A stretch of 64,000 nucleotides of DNA, taken from NCBI GenBank assembly GCA_014529385.2, contig CM043966.1, positions 108,197,587 to 108,261,586 on the forward strand, in the 5' to 3' direction. The notes under the pieces are model-generated. The model saw only the letters and a program-made list of their open reading frames with translations. It ran no database searches and was not told the DNA's origin. The stretch is from Adiantum capillus-veneris (taxonomy: Eukaryota; Streptophyta; Polypodiopsida; Polypodiales; Pteridaceae). The position numbers and the translations under genes were made by a program. Each line of letters starts with the position of its first letter. Positions within the stretch are counted from its first letter, which is position 1. Below are positions 1 through 9,450 of this stretch, piece by piece.

Positions 1-306
1 CTAAATAGAAATATTTAAATAAATATTAAAATAACTATGCAAAATCTTTATATTTAGGCACTATATAAAATGAAATATTTATACACAAAGAGGCCATAAT
101 ATACTTTTCTTTTTTTTCCTTTTTTTTTGTCTCAACTAACCCAGTGACTATCTAACTAAGGATTTTAAGGAGATATGGGAAAAGTCCCCTAACTCACACA
201 CACCTATGTATAGTGAAAGGGTGAGGATAACCATAGTGTTCAAGTGATTTGATAGGGTGAGGTAGCTCACTATGAAAATTTTGAATAGCCAAAAAATGGC
301 TATCAT
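1..306 (-). repeat. Probable LTR remnant of the adjacent minus-strand gypsy element
   Basis: Read on the minus strand, the integrase tail at 334-825 is followed by a purine-rich stretch (complement of 311-320) and then a sequence starting TGATAGCC. That is the order coding end, purine tract, LTR. The rest of the stretch is AT-rich with no open frame and runs off the window edge, so the other LTR end cannot be checked. A small hairpin (ATAGCCA/TGGCTAT) lies at about 286-304. The LTR call is inference from position only. Confidence 0.35.
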
Positions 307-1610
307 TAGCCCTCCCCCAGGATGATGGTATATTCATGTACCATCATAAAGCATCTTTTCCAAAGAGAGTGCTTCAGAGTCCTTAACAAGATTTTCATTG
401 TTTGGCTCCTTGGAATTTTGGCTCGAGTTACACTCATGCTTCATGCAACAAAACTTACATGAGATAGTTTCCTTTTTACAGATCTTTGGTAGATCCTCTG
501 GTAGAAGGCGACTCAAATAACGCTTTAGCCGATACCCATTTACCTTCTTGGAGTGCTCTTTACCATCCAAGTCCATGAGTTGGTAGTAACTTTAATTGAA
601 AGCCAACTTGACTACGTATGTTCTCTGTCATCTAGTTTCAAACTTGGCATCAAAACGATTGTCAAGTTGATTGTCATACCTTAGCACAAGCTCTCCTTCT
701 TTGATGCCTTTGACCTTGAGTTTCTTGTCAAGCTTCTTACTTGCTTGTGTAGATTTCCTGTTGCAACACTCGTATGCTGCTTCTCTTTTCCACTCAAACT
801 CCACTAATGTAAGAAGTCGATGCATACATACCTCTTGATCATCTTGTGCACCTCTTGTTGGAATGTTGATCTCGATAGGCTACAAAGCCTCTTGACCATA
901 GACCAAGTGAAATGTTGTGAACTCCATGGCTTCCCTATATGTGGTTTGATACGCCCACAAGGTACCATCCAAGAAGTCATCCCACAACTTTGTCTTGTTT
1001 TTCACACCTTTCTAATGATGCCTGCAATGACACCATTAGCCTTCTCTACCAAACCATTTGACTGTGGGTAGTAGGGTGTACTATGGCGATGTAGAATGTG
1101 AAGTTCTGCTTCATTGTTGCTAGTTGAACCTGGTAGATTGACCTTCTCTTTTATGACCACCTCTCCTCTTGGGTTAAGCAACACTAGCCCTCCCCCTGCT
1201 TTTCCTGTGGCTCGTCGAAAACCTCCATCAAAGAACAAGGTAAATGCATTAGGGATACTTTTTGATGGAGGCAATGGTAGGGTCTTTACTTCAAGCACCT
1301 TAATCTCCTTATCATGTACCCTATAAGTGACAATCCCTGCCAATTGTGCACGCACACTATCTTCTACCTTGAAAGAGTATTGGAACTCTTGCAACTCCAT
1401 AATCCACTTTGAGATCCTAGTACTAAGATTCATTTGAGAGGACACCCAAGGGAACAAATTTTCTGTAGTGAGAATTACAAAAGGTTTTGGTAGCAAGTAG
1501 GATCTAAAATTTCTCACCACAAACATGATATAAAGCATCATGAGTTTTGCCTCTGTGTAGCCTCTCTCCAAGGCATTCATGGCCCTACTAGCAAAGTAGA
1601 TGGGCCACAT
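307..1610 (-). pseudogene. Ty3/gypsy (Tat-like) pol fragment: RNase H, second RNase H and integrase tail with internal deletion
   Basis: On the minus strand, 1610-1002 is open for 202 codons. It begins with a gypsy RNase H (YTEAK motif, later LTTENL and ISKWIMELQEF). It continues into a second, archaeal-type RNase H (LFFDGGFRR, NNEAEL). At about 1105 it jumps directly to the end of the integrase core (TPYYPQSNGLVEKANG). The end of the second RNase H, the zinc-binding HHCC region and two of the three integrase acidic residues are therefore deleted. The integrase C-terminal part follows in shifted frames (825-628, GIKEGELVLRYDNQ; then 576-334, KKVNGYRLKRYL). Domain order and motifs match the element at 18-28 kb, so both are the same broad lineage. 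It is non-functional. Confidence 0.8.
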
Positions 1611-1680
1611 CCTAGTGCTGATTTTCCACTACCTTAGTGGCAGTTTAAATCTTGGCTAGTTTTATCCCAAGGGGGGATCA

Positions 1681-2145
1681 ATGCCTCCAGACTTACATGC
1701 TTTTTCGGACTCAGATTGGGCTGGTTATTTTGACATGCAAGTGTCCGCAAGTGGTTTTTGTTTCATGCTTGGTAGTTCATGTATATCTACTGTGGCCACT
1801 TCGAGTTGTGAGGTTGAGTACAGGTCAGTCTTCACAGCTACGGTTGAGTGTGTATGGCTCAAACGCCTTATGGTTGATTTGGGTATTGGACAGGACACTG
1901 CCAACACTATCTACACTGATAGTCAAAGTGCATTGGTGGTTGCGAGAAACCCATTTTTTCATGCTCGCACAAAGTACATTGAGGTGCATTACCACTATGT
2001 CAGGGAGAGGCTCTCAGCAGGAGAGATCAGCTTGGCTTATGTGCCAACACAGGACAACCTTGCAGAACTTTTCACAAAGGCATTATCTTGTGAGAAGCTT
2101 GAAGCTTTCCGCAAAGCTTTGGACTTACTCCCCTTTGTGAACTGA
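1681..2145 (+). CDS. Copia polyprotein C-terminus, RNase H domain (partial)
   Basis: This is an open frame of 154 codons with the typical copia RNase H series: LHAFSDSDWAG near the start, SSCEVEYRSVFTATVECVWL around residues 40-60, IYTDSQSAL around 77-85, ARTKYIEVHYHYVRE around 95-109, then VPTQDNLAELFTKAL before the stop. The acidic residues of DSDWAG, CEVEY, TDSQSA and QDN(L)AE fill the four catalytic positions. The domain would degrade the RNA strand of the RNA/DNA hybrid during reverse transcription. The ATG at 1681 is an internal methionine of a truncated polyprotein, not a true start. Confidence 0.8.
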   Translation: MPPDLHAFSDSDWAGYFDMQVSASGFCFMLGSSCISTVATSSCEVEYRSVFTATVECVWLKRLMVDLGIGQDTANTIYTDSQSALVVARNPFFHARTKYIEVHYHYVRERLSAGEISLAYVPTQDNLAELFTKALSCEKLEAFRKALDLLPFVN

Positions 2146-2220
2146 TCATGTCCTCAGGGCATGGCACTTCCCTTTACTCATGTGCCAGCTCTCGTTCACC
2201 GCATCACTCCAAGGGGGATT

Positions 2221-2447
2221 TGTTACTATATACATGTGGTAGTGATGTGTGTGAACACACTAGGACCGTCGGGGCATTTTTTCCCTCTTTAGGAGTTTTT
2301 TCCCCCCGAGCATTGTATATACGCCCATCACTCTAGGGCTATCTATCTTTCCCTTGCATACTAAGTAACACACTCTCTATTGTGTGCCTTGAGCTTCCTT
2401 CGTCTTCACCAAGCTGTGTACGTTTCTCTGCAACCCTAATTCCAACA
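2221..2447 (+). repeat. Copia 3' LTR (227 bp)
   Basis: The LTR starts TGTTAC directly after a purine tract and ends TTCCAACA, giving the usual TG...CA termini. A TATA-like motif (TGTATATACG) is near 2306-2316. There is no second LTR in the window to compare, so the ends rest on the purine tract and on the switch to gypsy sequence at 2448. Confidence 0.65.
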
Positions 2448-2804
2448 AAGCCTTTGGCAAAGATAAATGAAAAGGTCAAAAGTAAGGGTATCAAGAAGCA
2501 TGATTTGGTTTTGCGCTACAACAGTAAGTTGGAAAACACCTTCCAAAAGAAGTTTCAAGTTAAGTGGGAAGGCCCGTTCAAGGTAGTGGAGTGTTTTCCG
2601 AATGGTACATATCAGCTGGCTAACCTGGATGGGATTCTACATAAGTCAAGGGTAAATGGATTGCGTCTTGAATTATATCATGCCAGGTTAATGATGGTGG
2701 AGCAAGACGAGCTGTCTGTGGAGAAAGTAATGTTGGAGAGGGATGAGGAGTCTTGTGACGCGACGAGTCTCATATCTCTTTTTGCTGCTGCTGATCATGA
2801 ATGA
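2448..2804 (+). pseudogene. Ty3/gypsy integrase C-terminal fragment
   Basis: The open frame carries the gypsy integrase tail: GIKKHDLVLRYNSKLENTFQKKF, then KWEGPFKVVECFPNGTYQL, then KSRVNGLRLELY, followed by an acidic tail ending at 2804. It is close in plan to the tail of the Tat-like integrase at 25,600-25,865 (DLVMKYESYL, KKWTGPYKV, FPNGTYQLV, HRVNGVRLKLYF). The N-terminal and catalytic parts are absent, because the copia LTR abuts it on the left. Confidence 0.75.
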
Positions 2805-3930
2805 TCTAGCAGGGTAGGGGATGGACAAATTATGTTAGGAGTTTTTTGGAAGAAGTGATTGTGCATATGTATATACACATGCATGGTGCATCAAATAAAG
2901 AATTGCCCATTTTCCAGAGCCAGGTGGTTACGTGGGGCCCTTATGTGTACAGGTAGGACATTATGTACATATTGCATTGATTTTCACTATCACCAGTACC
3001 AGTGTGTTTTTCCTATAATAATGAGGATTTGGTAGCACGTAAAACTTCTCAAGAAAGATATCCGCAGGCCGAAGACATGAGGTAAGCAGGCGCATCAAAT
3101 GGCATCTAGTGGCGTCAGGAGGTCGAATGGGGTCAATACTTGCACGTGGATAAGTACAGACACAATGTGGGTGTTTTCTTGCACGTGGATAAGTACAAAC
3201 ACAACGTGGGTGTTTTCTTGCGATGATTATACAGAAACTTCATCACGAGGACCATATTTTGGGGCCACTTCACGTGATTGTGGGATGCACTAATGGAAAA
3301 ATTTCAGCGCCAGGTGTGCGGATGGATGCAGCAGGGTGACAACTATGCACTGCGAGGCCACTTTTTGGCATGTTCGGAGTCCGTTTGAGGTCAACTAAAA
3401 GGCCAAAGGTGCCCAAGTAATAAAGCTAAGTGTGGGAACTAAAAACCCTGAGAGAAGACCAGAAAAAACATGGAGATAAGAGGAGGAACAGCCGCAAGTG
3501 AGTTTTTGCTATTTTTGGAGCCTGTTTTGGCCATAAACTGCTCATCTGAGGTCGGATTTGAGCACTTTGACATTGTAGATTGGGGTTTTGGGCTGTTTTG
3601 GATGCGATGGTGCTGTCCATTTTTGCAAATTAATCAATGTTTTTCTACTTTTTTGGCTGTGTAAGTTTCTCTTATGAGTGAAGCCTCTGCTCCAATTTGT
3701 GATTGTATCTGGCATGTTTTACCCATATTGTGTGAGCTATTTGCCTCATTGGTGTTGGCCCAAGATCAATTGTATCTAAACATCAGAAATTCTCCTCTTT
3801 TGAGCTGAGTTTTTTGGGTGTGTGTATGTGTGGGTCTGTCTGTGTGGAGTGGGCAAATGGATAGTCTCTCTCCTCTCACTCGATCGGTGTGTTCCCTGTC
3901 TCGGCCATGTGGGTTGTGTAAGCGGAGTGG
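2805..3930 (+). other. 3' non-coding/LTR-like sequence of the preceding gypsy fragment; no gene
   Basis: A purine-rich run (GCAGGGTAGGGGATGG, about 2811-2826) follows the integrase stop, and a possible LTR start TGTTAGGAG lies at about 2834. The LTR end is not identifiable. A direct tandem repeat of about 39 bp, two copies (CTTGCACGTGGATAAGTAC...), occupies about 3139-3216. No coding frame beyond chance length is seen. Confidence 0.35.
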
Positions 3931-3937
3931 TGCCATA

Positions 3938-3940
<3 letters not shown>

Positions 3941-4015
<75 letters not shown>
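3941..4015. repeat. (TG)n microsatellite
   Basis: An uninterrupted dinucleotide tract of about 75 bp. The open frames across it (CVCVCV on one strand, HTHTHT on the other) are products of the repeat, not genes. Confidence 0.95.
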
Positions 4016-4017
<2 letters not shown>

Positions 4018-5034
4018 CATCCCAAGAGTATGTGTCGGGTGATTATAGAGACGTTGTGTGTGTTTCCATCCCGCTCACAACGCATGCGATGTGCGTGAGA
4101 GAGACCCTCATTATCCATGCTCCACACTGGCTCAATCGAACTCATTGAGATCCTAGACCATGTTGCATCCCATGTGACAACATGTTCCAAATAAACCCTA
4201 CAAGTGGTTCTATAACTGCATAATGAAAAAACTTATGTTGGATAGTACAACCCAAATGGCTTGGCTCTTACATGACCTTGTCATTGTGCTTCAGAGCAAA
4301 AAATGGATGATAACATAGTTTGTGCATCCGACGTGGAAAAAGCAAACAAAAAACAAAACAAAACCAAATTCGATGCGTACCTGAAGGTTGAACTAGTGTT
4401 CACTAATCCGTAATAAAAGAGCACCTGCCCAAATTTCTTGCCTGCAAAGGCCTAGGAACACTAATTGAAAATTAGTAAAATGCAAGTAGTATTGCACATG
4501 TAACCTTGGGTGTTGCCTTTGCAAAAATCAAAACCCCTTGGTTAAATCTTGCAAGAAAATTGCTCAACGAGCAGCCGGTCCTTGGCCTATGTTCCTAACC
4601 CCCCTTGGGTTTGCCCGTGGTATTACACTACCCCGTTGCAGTCGGTAAACTTCTTTCCTTGAAAATGCAAGTACGAAGGTTCCAAGAATGGATCATCCAC
4701 TCTTACTAAGTGATTTAGTAATCACGTATCGGGTCGTATCCAAAATACTGTACTCATATAGGAACTCTGAATACGAAGAGCTCCACTGAAGGTGGAGTCG
4801 TATGCACAACAAGAGCTATTTTACACCCAAAAATCCATAACCTTGGGGGCGTCATCCATACACTGTGGTAGAGATAAGCCCTTACGAGTTTAAGACTTCA
4901 AAAACTCAACTTGACTTACACACATAAAGTGTGGAGTGCTAAAATAATTCCCCAAAAAGCACTAATAGTGAGACACTTGCTTGTCCATTATAATCGATGG
5001 GTACTCAACTAGAGAGAAGTGTTTGAACATCACT
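4016..5034. other. No gene recognised
   Basis: Mixed-composition sequence with stops in all frames. I recognise no transposon protein. It ends at the 8-bp GATGGACT that precedes the TIR element. Confidence 0.5.
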
Positions 5035-5042
5035 GATGGACT

Positions 5043-5190
5043 CCCGGGGAATTCACCATGGAAAACTTACCGCACCACGTAAGTGCAAGGGAGGGGATTT
5101 TTTTTACAAGTTACATAAGCGTATAAGTTAGGGGTAGGCCCCCAACAATTTATCTCTCAAACTTAATAATAAGGGAGGGGAGTATCACTT
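5043..5190 (+). repeat. Left terminal segment of the TIR element family (copy A)
   Basis: It aligns with 35,871-36,015 over about 145 bp with few differences, including the shared blocks AACTTACCGCACCACGTAAG, AAGCGTATAAGT and TAGGCCCCCAA. In both copies a long G tract follows at the same distance from the terminus. Confidence 0.75.
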
Positions 5191-5200
5191 TTTCTTTTTT

Positions 5201-5228
5201 GGGGGGGGGGGGAGGTGGGGGGGGGGGG
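5201..5228 (+). repeat. Poly-G tract (12 G, AGGT, 12 G)
   Basis: Two runs of about 12 G are separated by a short interruption. It lies 158 bp from the element's left terminus. The related element has a 20-G run 156 bp from its terminus. It could form a G-quadruplex, which is inferred from composition. Confidence 0.85.
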
Positions 5229-5951
5229 CACACATACTATTCCCTATACTTTTCTTTGTTTTATCATGTTCTGGATGCTTGAAGATCTAGCCTATAGCTT
5301 TTATACTATCTTGAACCAAAACTGAAGGCCACATGTCAGTGCTCAAAACAAACCTCGGTTTAGTGTATTCCCACCTACAATTTTGAAATTTACCTCTTGA
5401 AATTAATTATGTGGGTTTTGACAACTTTAAAAGAAGAAAACCTATTAGGTTTTTTTAAGTGTATGCAAAGGAAGAGGAAACTACCTTTTGAATATACAAG
5501 GATAAGATAAATGTAAGGGAAAATAAAAAATTTTATAGCACCCCATTTGATGCCTTGCCAACCCTGTCCCAGTCTACAGATTGATATTGCTTGCTCTTCC
5601 TGCCATCCTTTGCATTCCCTATCATCTTGTTCTCACCGTCTCTCACGTCATTCTCTCATGTAAGGCCCTTTCAACCCCTAGCTGTGCTTGGCTGTCTTGA
5701 AAGCATCCTCCTCATGTTTGGCCTTCTCACCAAGCCCTCCAGTGACTTGGAGCTGAGGGAGGGAGGATGACAACAATAAGGCATGCAACCCCTTTATATG
5801 TTCAATAAGAGTGTGTTGCTAGAAGGCGTAAACCCACAAGTCAACATTATGAAGTCTATGCAATTGAGTACAACTCTCTAGCTTCTGTAGCCGCACATTG
5901 ATTTCCATTTCTAGCCAAGCTACACCTTGTTGTCCTTAAATGTTGAAAAAC

Positions 5952-5955
<4 letters not shown>

Positions 5956-5988
<33 letters not shown>

Positions 5989-6087
5989 CTAGAGAGAGAG
6001 AGATGCACTGCATAGCACGGAGCCCGCCCGTGCCTTGCCTTGCTTCTGCATGTGAGGGTCTCGTCACTCTCCAGTCCAGTCCACACA

Positions 6088-6144
<57 letters not shown>

Positions 6145-6206
6145 CTCAGAGTAGCCCCATCCCCCCACAAAAAATAGAGAGAGAGAGAGAGATATAGAGA
6201 GAGAGG
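5956..6206 (+). repeat. (GA)n microsatellite cluster
   Basis: Three GA tracts (about 5956-5986, 6092-6143 and 6175-6206) are separated by unique sequence. Frames reading ERERER or SLSLSL here are repeat artefacts. Confidence 0.9.
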
Positions 6207-8432
6207 AGCACCCTCCCACAGCTCTCACCAGCTCCACCCTCGGCAGTTGTCAGCACTTGCATCGGCCCACGTGCAAGATGTCACCTATTCTCACATCCTC
6301 CAACAACCCTGATCTCTATCCCCTCTATCATCCAAATGGAAAGTGCAAAATAGAGGGATTTGGTGAGATTCCCTTCAAAACAAAATGGGTACCACCTACT
6401 CTGCTCATTAACATTAGTTTGGTACCAAAAAGGACACTTTATTTGCGAATTTAAATAAAATGGTACATGAAATCCAAAACACATCGCAAGAAATGGTTTT
6501 GCAAACTTATAAAATGTTGTTCAAAGTACTCAAAGAAATTATAAATCCTCACTTTTGATCATAACCTCAATAGTAACTACACTCATGAAAAGAACCTACG
6601 CAAAATAGCATTCAATGGTTCATTAAAATTCGTACTCTAGCCTAAGAAAAAAATGAGCAAAGTGCATGCAATTATCCGTGGTAACTACTTATATATGTGT
6701 TTGATATTTTTGCAATTGTCATGTGAGAAAAAAATTCTTTGTGACTAAAATAAAATATAGAAAGTCCTGTGGGTCAAATATGCAACGTTCACAAATTCAA
6801 TTAACAATCACAAAAAACATTTAGTTCATCTAAATCTACAATGTCTTATGATGCATATATACTAGATCTGTCACTCCATTACATAAGGTGATAATTTTTA
6901 ATGGTTATGCAAGCCACATTTGGTGATTTATGGCATATCCAAAAAATTGTGCATGTTGTAATTATGATTATTTGCTTATCAAAGATAAGCCTTAAAATAA
7001 AGTCCACCTTTGGATTTTTTTGTTCATCGCATTTATTTGTATACAAATACCTCATATGAACACAATTGGGAGATTTATATACACACTTTCATTAGCTTTT
7101 CATAGCAATGTTTATTTTTGCAAGAAATTACGCACTACAAATTTTTTAAAATGAGCTAAAATTACAATATTCCTATGAGTTTGAACCCTCTAAAAATGCT
7201 TAGTTGATGGGTATTGACCTATAGATACATTATACACCTTAGGTTTTGTCCCATAACCTTATCACATTAATGAAAGAGACCTTGAAAGACCAAAATTTTC
7301 CTCTTTGTCAACATTTTCAAGATCTTGGTCTTTTGATTATAACAAAAATTTACTCCAATAACTGAAGCTCAATTTCTTGCTAAAATAAGTTTTTTCCTAT
7401 CCATACACAATGAAATCTACGCAAAATCTTATTTTGATGAGAAGTTATATTCAATTTATAAAAATTTTGTTAAAACTACACTAGATTTTTATGATTTTTT
7501 CATCTTAAAACTTCTCATTATAATCTTAATTTGGTATTAATTTTGGCAAAAGTAAAATTTGGCTATGTTCTCCACCTCATATGTGACCTAAGATATGAAC
7601 GCGACCTATGAATTTTTTCTTAGATTCACAAAATAATTATGACAAATTGCTAGAAAAACAAGACACTTTAGTGTCTCAGGACATTTTAGTGTCTCAGGAC
7701 ATTTGAGTGTCCGATTACAGAACTAGTGTTAACAAAAAAAAGTTGCTTAGTGTGGTTTGCCCTTAGTTACTTAGTAATGCCCTCTCTCAATGGCTTGCCG
7801 CTTGGGGTATCGTATGCCAACAGCTCACAGAAGTTAGCACAGTAGCCCTCAATGGTCAGGTAGCCCCAGGCGCAGAAGGGCATCAGGGTCGACCGGGTCC
7901 CACTCTCTATCTCTTTGTCTTGTTTTTAATTATGTACATCTCCTAATGGTCATTTTGCAGGCCTCATGATTTCATCACTTTTTTTCCCTTGTTTTTTTGG
8001 CCTTCACAAAGACAAAGGCTATAGAGATGGGTTTCCTTTTTTATGTTGAAAAATACCCAAAAAAAAAGTGAATTTCCATTTTCCCACCATTATGTACAAT
8101 GATAAGATTTGTTTGATTTGTAAATGGACAATTTTTTTATAAATGAATAGGATAGTGGATAGTCATTACTAAGTATGATGGGATAGGATACTATGCACAG
8201 ATACATACTATCTTATAAATGCTTATAGCCAATAAATCTAGAGAGAGAATTAGTGTTATGGAAAAGTGTGTCTCAAGCCTTGAGCCGGTTGCACAATCAA
8301 AGTAGCCAGTTGATTTTATTGTTTCCAATTCCAGGTGGTAGTGGGCATCAGTGGTTTTACAAAAAAAAATTTAATGAAAAAGGGAGGTAGTTTTAAAAAC
8401 TGGACAATTTTTGGCCTGCCCAGGCTTGAGTC
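6207..8432. other. AT-rich stretch without a recognised gene
   Basis: Dense stops in all frames. One short exception lies on the minus strand at about 7925-7785. It stays open for some 45 codons with non-random composition (FCAWGYLTIEGYC, LLAYDTPSGKPLREGIT) and could be an exon fragment. I cannot assign a family. A short sequence at about 7945-7980 (GCAGGCCTCATGATTTCATC) recurs with changes at about 12,058-12,090. Confidence 0.4.
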
Positions 8433-9450
8433 TTTTTTTTTTTGCAAAACTCACAATTGTGAGTGGATAGTACTAAGAACATCATAAATATACACCAACC
8501 TCAAGCTCAGACCGAGCCTTGACAGTCAAAGGATTACAAGTTTTCTGCTTGACAGAGAAACCACTCCTAGGCTTTACTTATTACAAGATGTCATCATGAC
8601 ATATATTGTTCTAGACCATTCCTATGAGCCTTGTTTTCCTCTGATCCTGTGGATCGTCACTCTACTCTCTTGTACAATTTCACAGAAGCTTGCCATAGCC
8701 AGATCCCCCTCAAACACGCGGCAGTTCCTTGCTTGCCAAATATGGTAAAAGAAGTAGTACCTGATTATTTGAGTGCAGACAAGAAGAGCAGGACTTCCCA
8801 ACCTCTTACCAGCAAAGAACAGATCATTCTTGAAGAACTTAATTTGCCATGGCCTTTGAATCCACTTGCATATTCTCCCAGCCATGCCACTGATTGCATG
8901 GCATCCCATGAAAAGGTGGGCTAGGTCTTCACTAGCTATTCTGCACCCTGAGCAACGATCGGACCCAATTCCTCTTTCTTGTATCTTTACGCCCGTCTCA
9001 GCAGAGCTCCCCACATCACTTTTCAGAGAAATATATTCATATATTGAGGCCACCTTGGCTTCCAGATGTTCTCCATGACTCCCTCCCACCGTTTTTTCGT
9101 CCAGTGCCTCTTCCATAATTTGTTGAGTGAGCTACACCAATTAGCTTCGTGCATTAATGCATGGTAAATGCATTAATGCACGAAGCTACTCCCGGGCCAT
9201 CTCCAAGCGTCCCATTCAAAGTTGGATTCACAAATTGGCATCACCACCTTATCAAGCTCTTTCATCACCATGTAGACTAGTAAGATCTCAAAGCCATTCA
9301 GTTGAAATTGGATGGCTAAAGAGTCAGTAGTTTTCCAGCACATCTTGTTGCCATCCTAGAATTGCTCTAGTCGAACGAGCCCCTTATTATTCACATTCCT
9401 GGCCATTTCTATCCAATAGGGGCTTTGCGGCGTCCTCGAAAACAAGAGTA
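8433..9450 (-). pseudogene. LINE (non-LTR retrotransposon) ORF2 3' end with zf-RVT region and poly-A tail
   Basis: Minus-strand 9116-8622 is open for 164 codons. It contains the zinc-binding region found at the end of plant LINE ORF2 and related RT-derived sequences: CSGCRIASEDLAHLFMGC, then WQIKFFKNDLFF and YYFFYHIWQARNCRVFEG. Upstream on the minus strand (9450-9190) further broken frames fit the same protein (WKTTDSLAIQFQLNGFE). Downstream, an 11-base T run on the plus strand (8433-8443) reads as a poly-A tail on the minus strand, as expected for a LINE 3' end. The reverse-transcriptase core and endonuclease are missing, as in a normal 5'-truncated copy. A 47-bp perfect hairpin interrupts it at 9142-9188. 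Confidence 0.65.
9142..9188. repeat. Perfect 21-bp inverted repeat with 5-nt loop
   Basis: Arms 9142-9162 and 9168-9188 are exact reverse complements, and the loop is GGTAA. Each arm contains GTGCATTAATGC. It sits inside the LINE coding relic and breaks its frame. Confidence 0.9.

Larger units (their letters stand above)
1640..2447 (+). mobile_element. 3' end of a Ty1/copia retrotransposon (RNase H plus 3' LTR), 5' truncated
   Basis: The unit consists of the RNase H coding end (1681-2145), a purine tract AAGGGGGAT (2211-2219) and a 227-bp LTR starting TGTTACTA at 2221 and ending CCAACA at 2447. Everything upstream of RNase H (gag, protease, integrase, RT) is missing. At about 1640 the sequence changes to the oppositely oriented gypsy fragment. 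The base after the LTR enters another gypsy integrase tail, so this copia copy may originally have inserted into gypsy sequence. Confidence 0.75.

Noticed and set aside
820-1326. Plus-strand frames of 70-83 codons over the first gypsy fragment
   Set aside because: Antisense shadows of the minus-strand RNase H/integrase coding sequence.
2148-2336. Frame of 62 codons after the copia RNase H
   Set aside because: It covers the purine tract and LTR start, so it is non-coding.
3766-4148. Open frames of 84 and 108 codons reading HTHTHT and CVCVCV
   Set aside because: They are translations of the (TG)n tract and disappear outside it.
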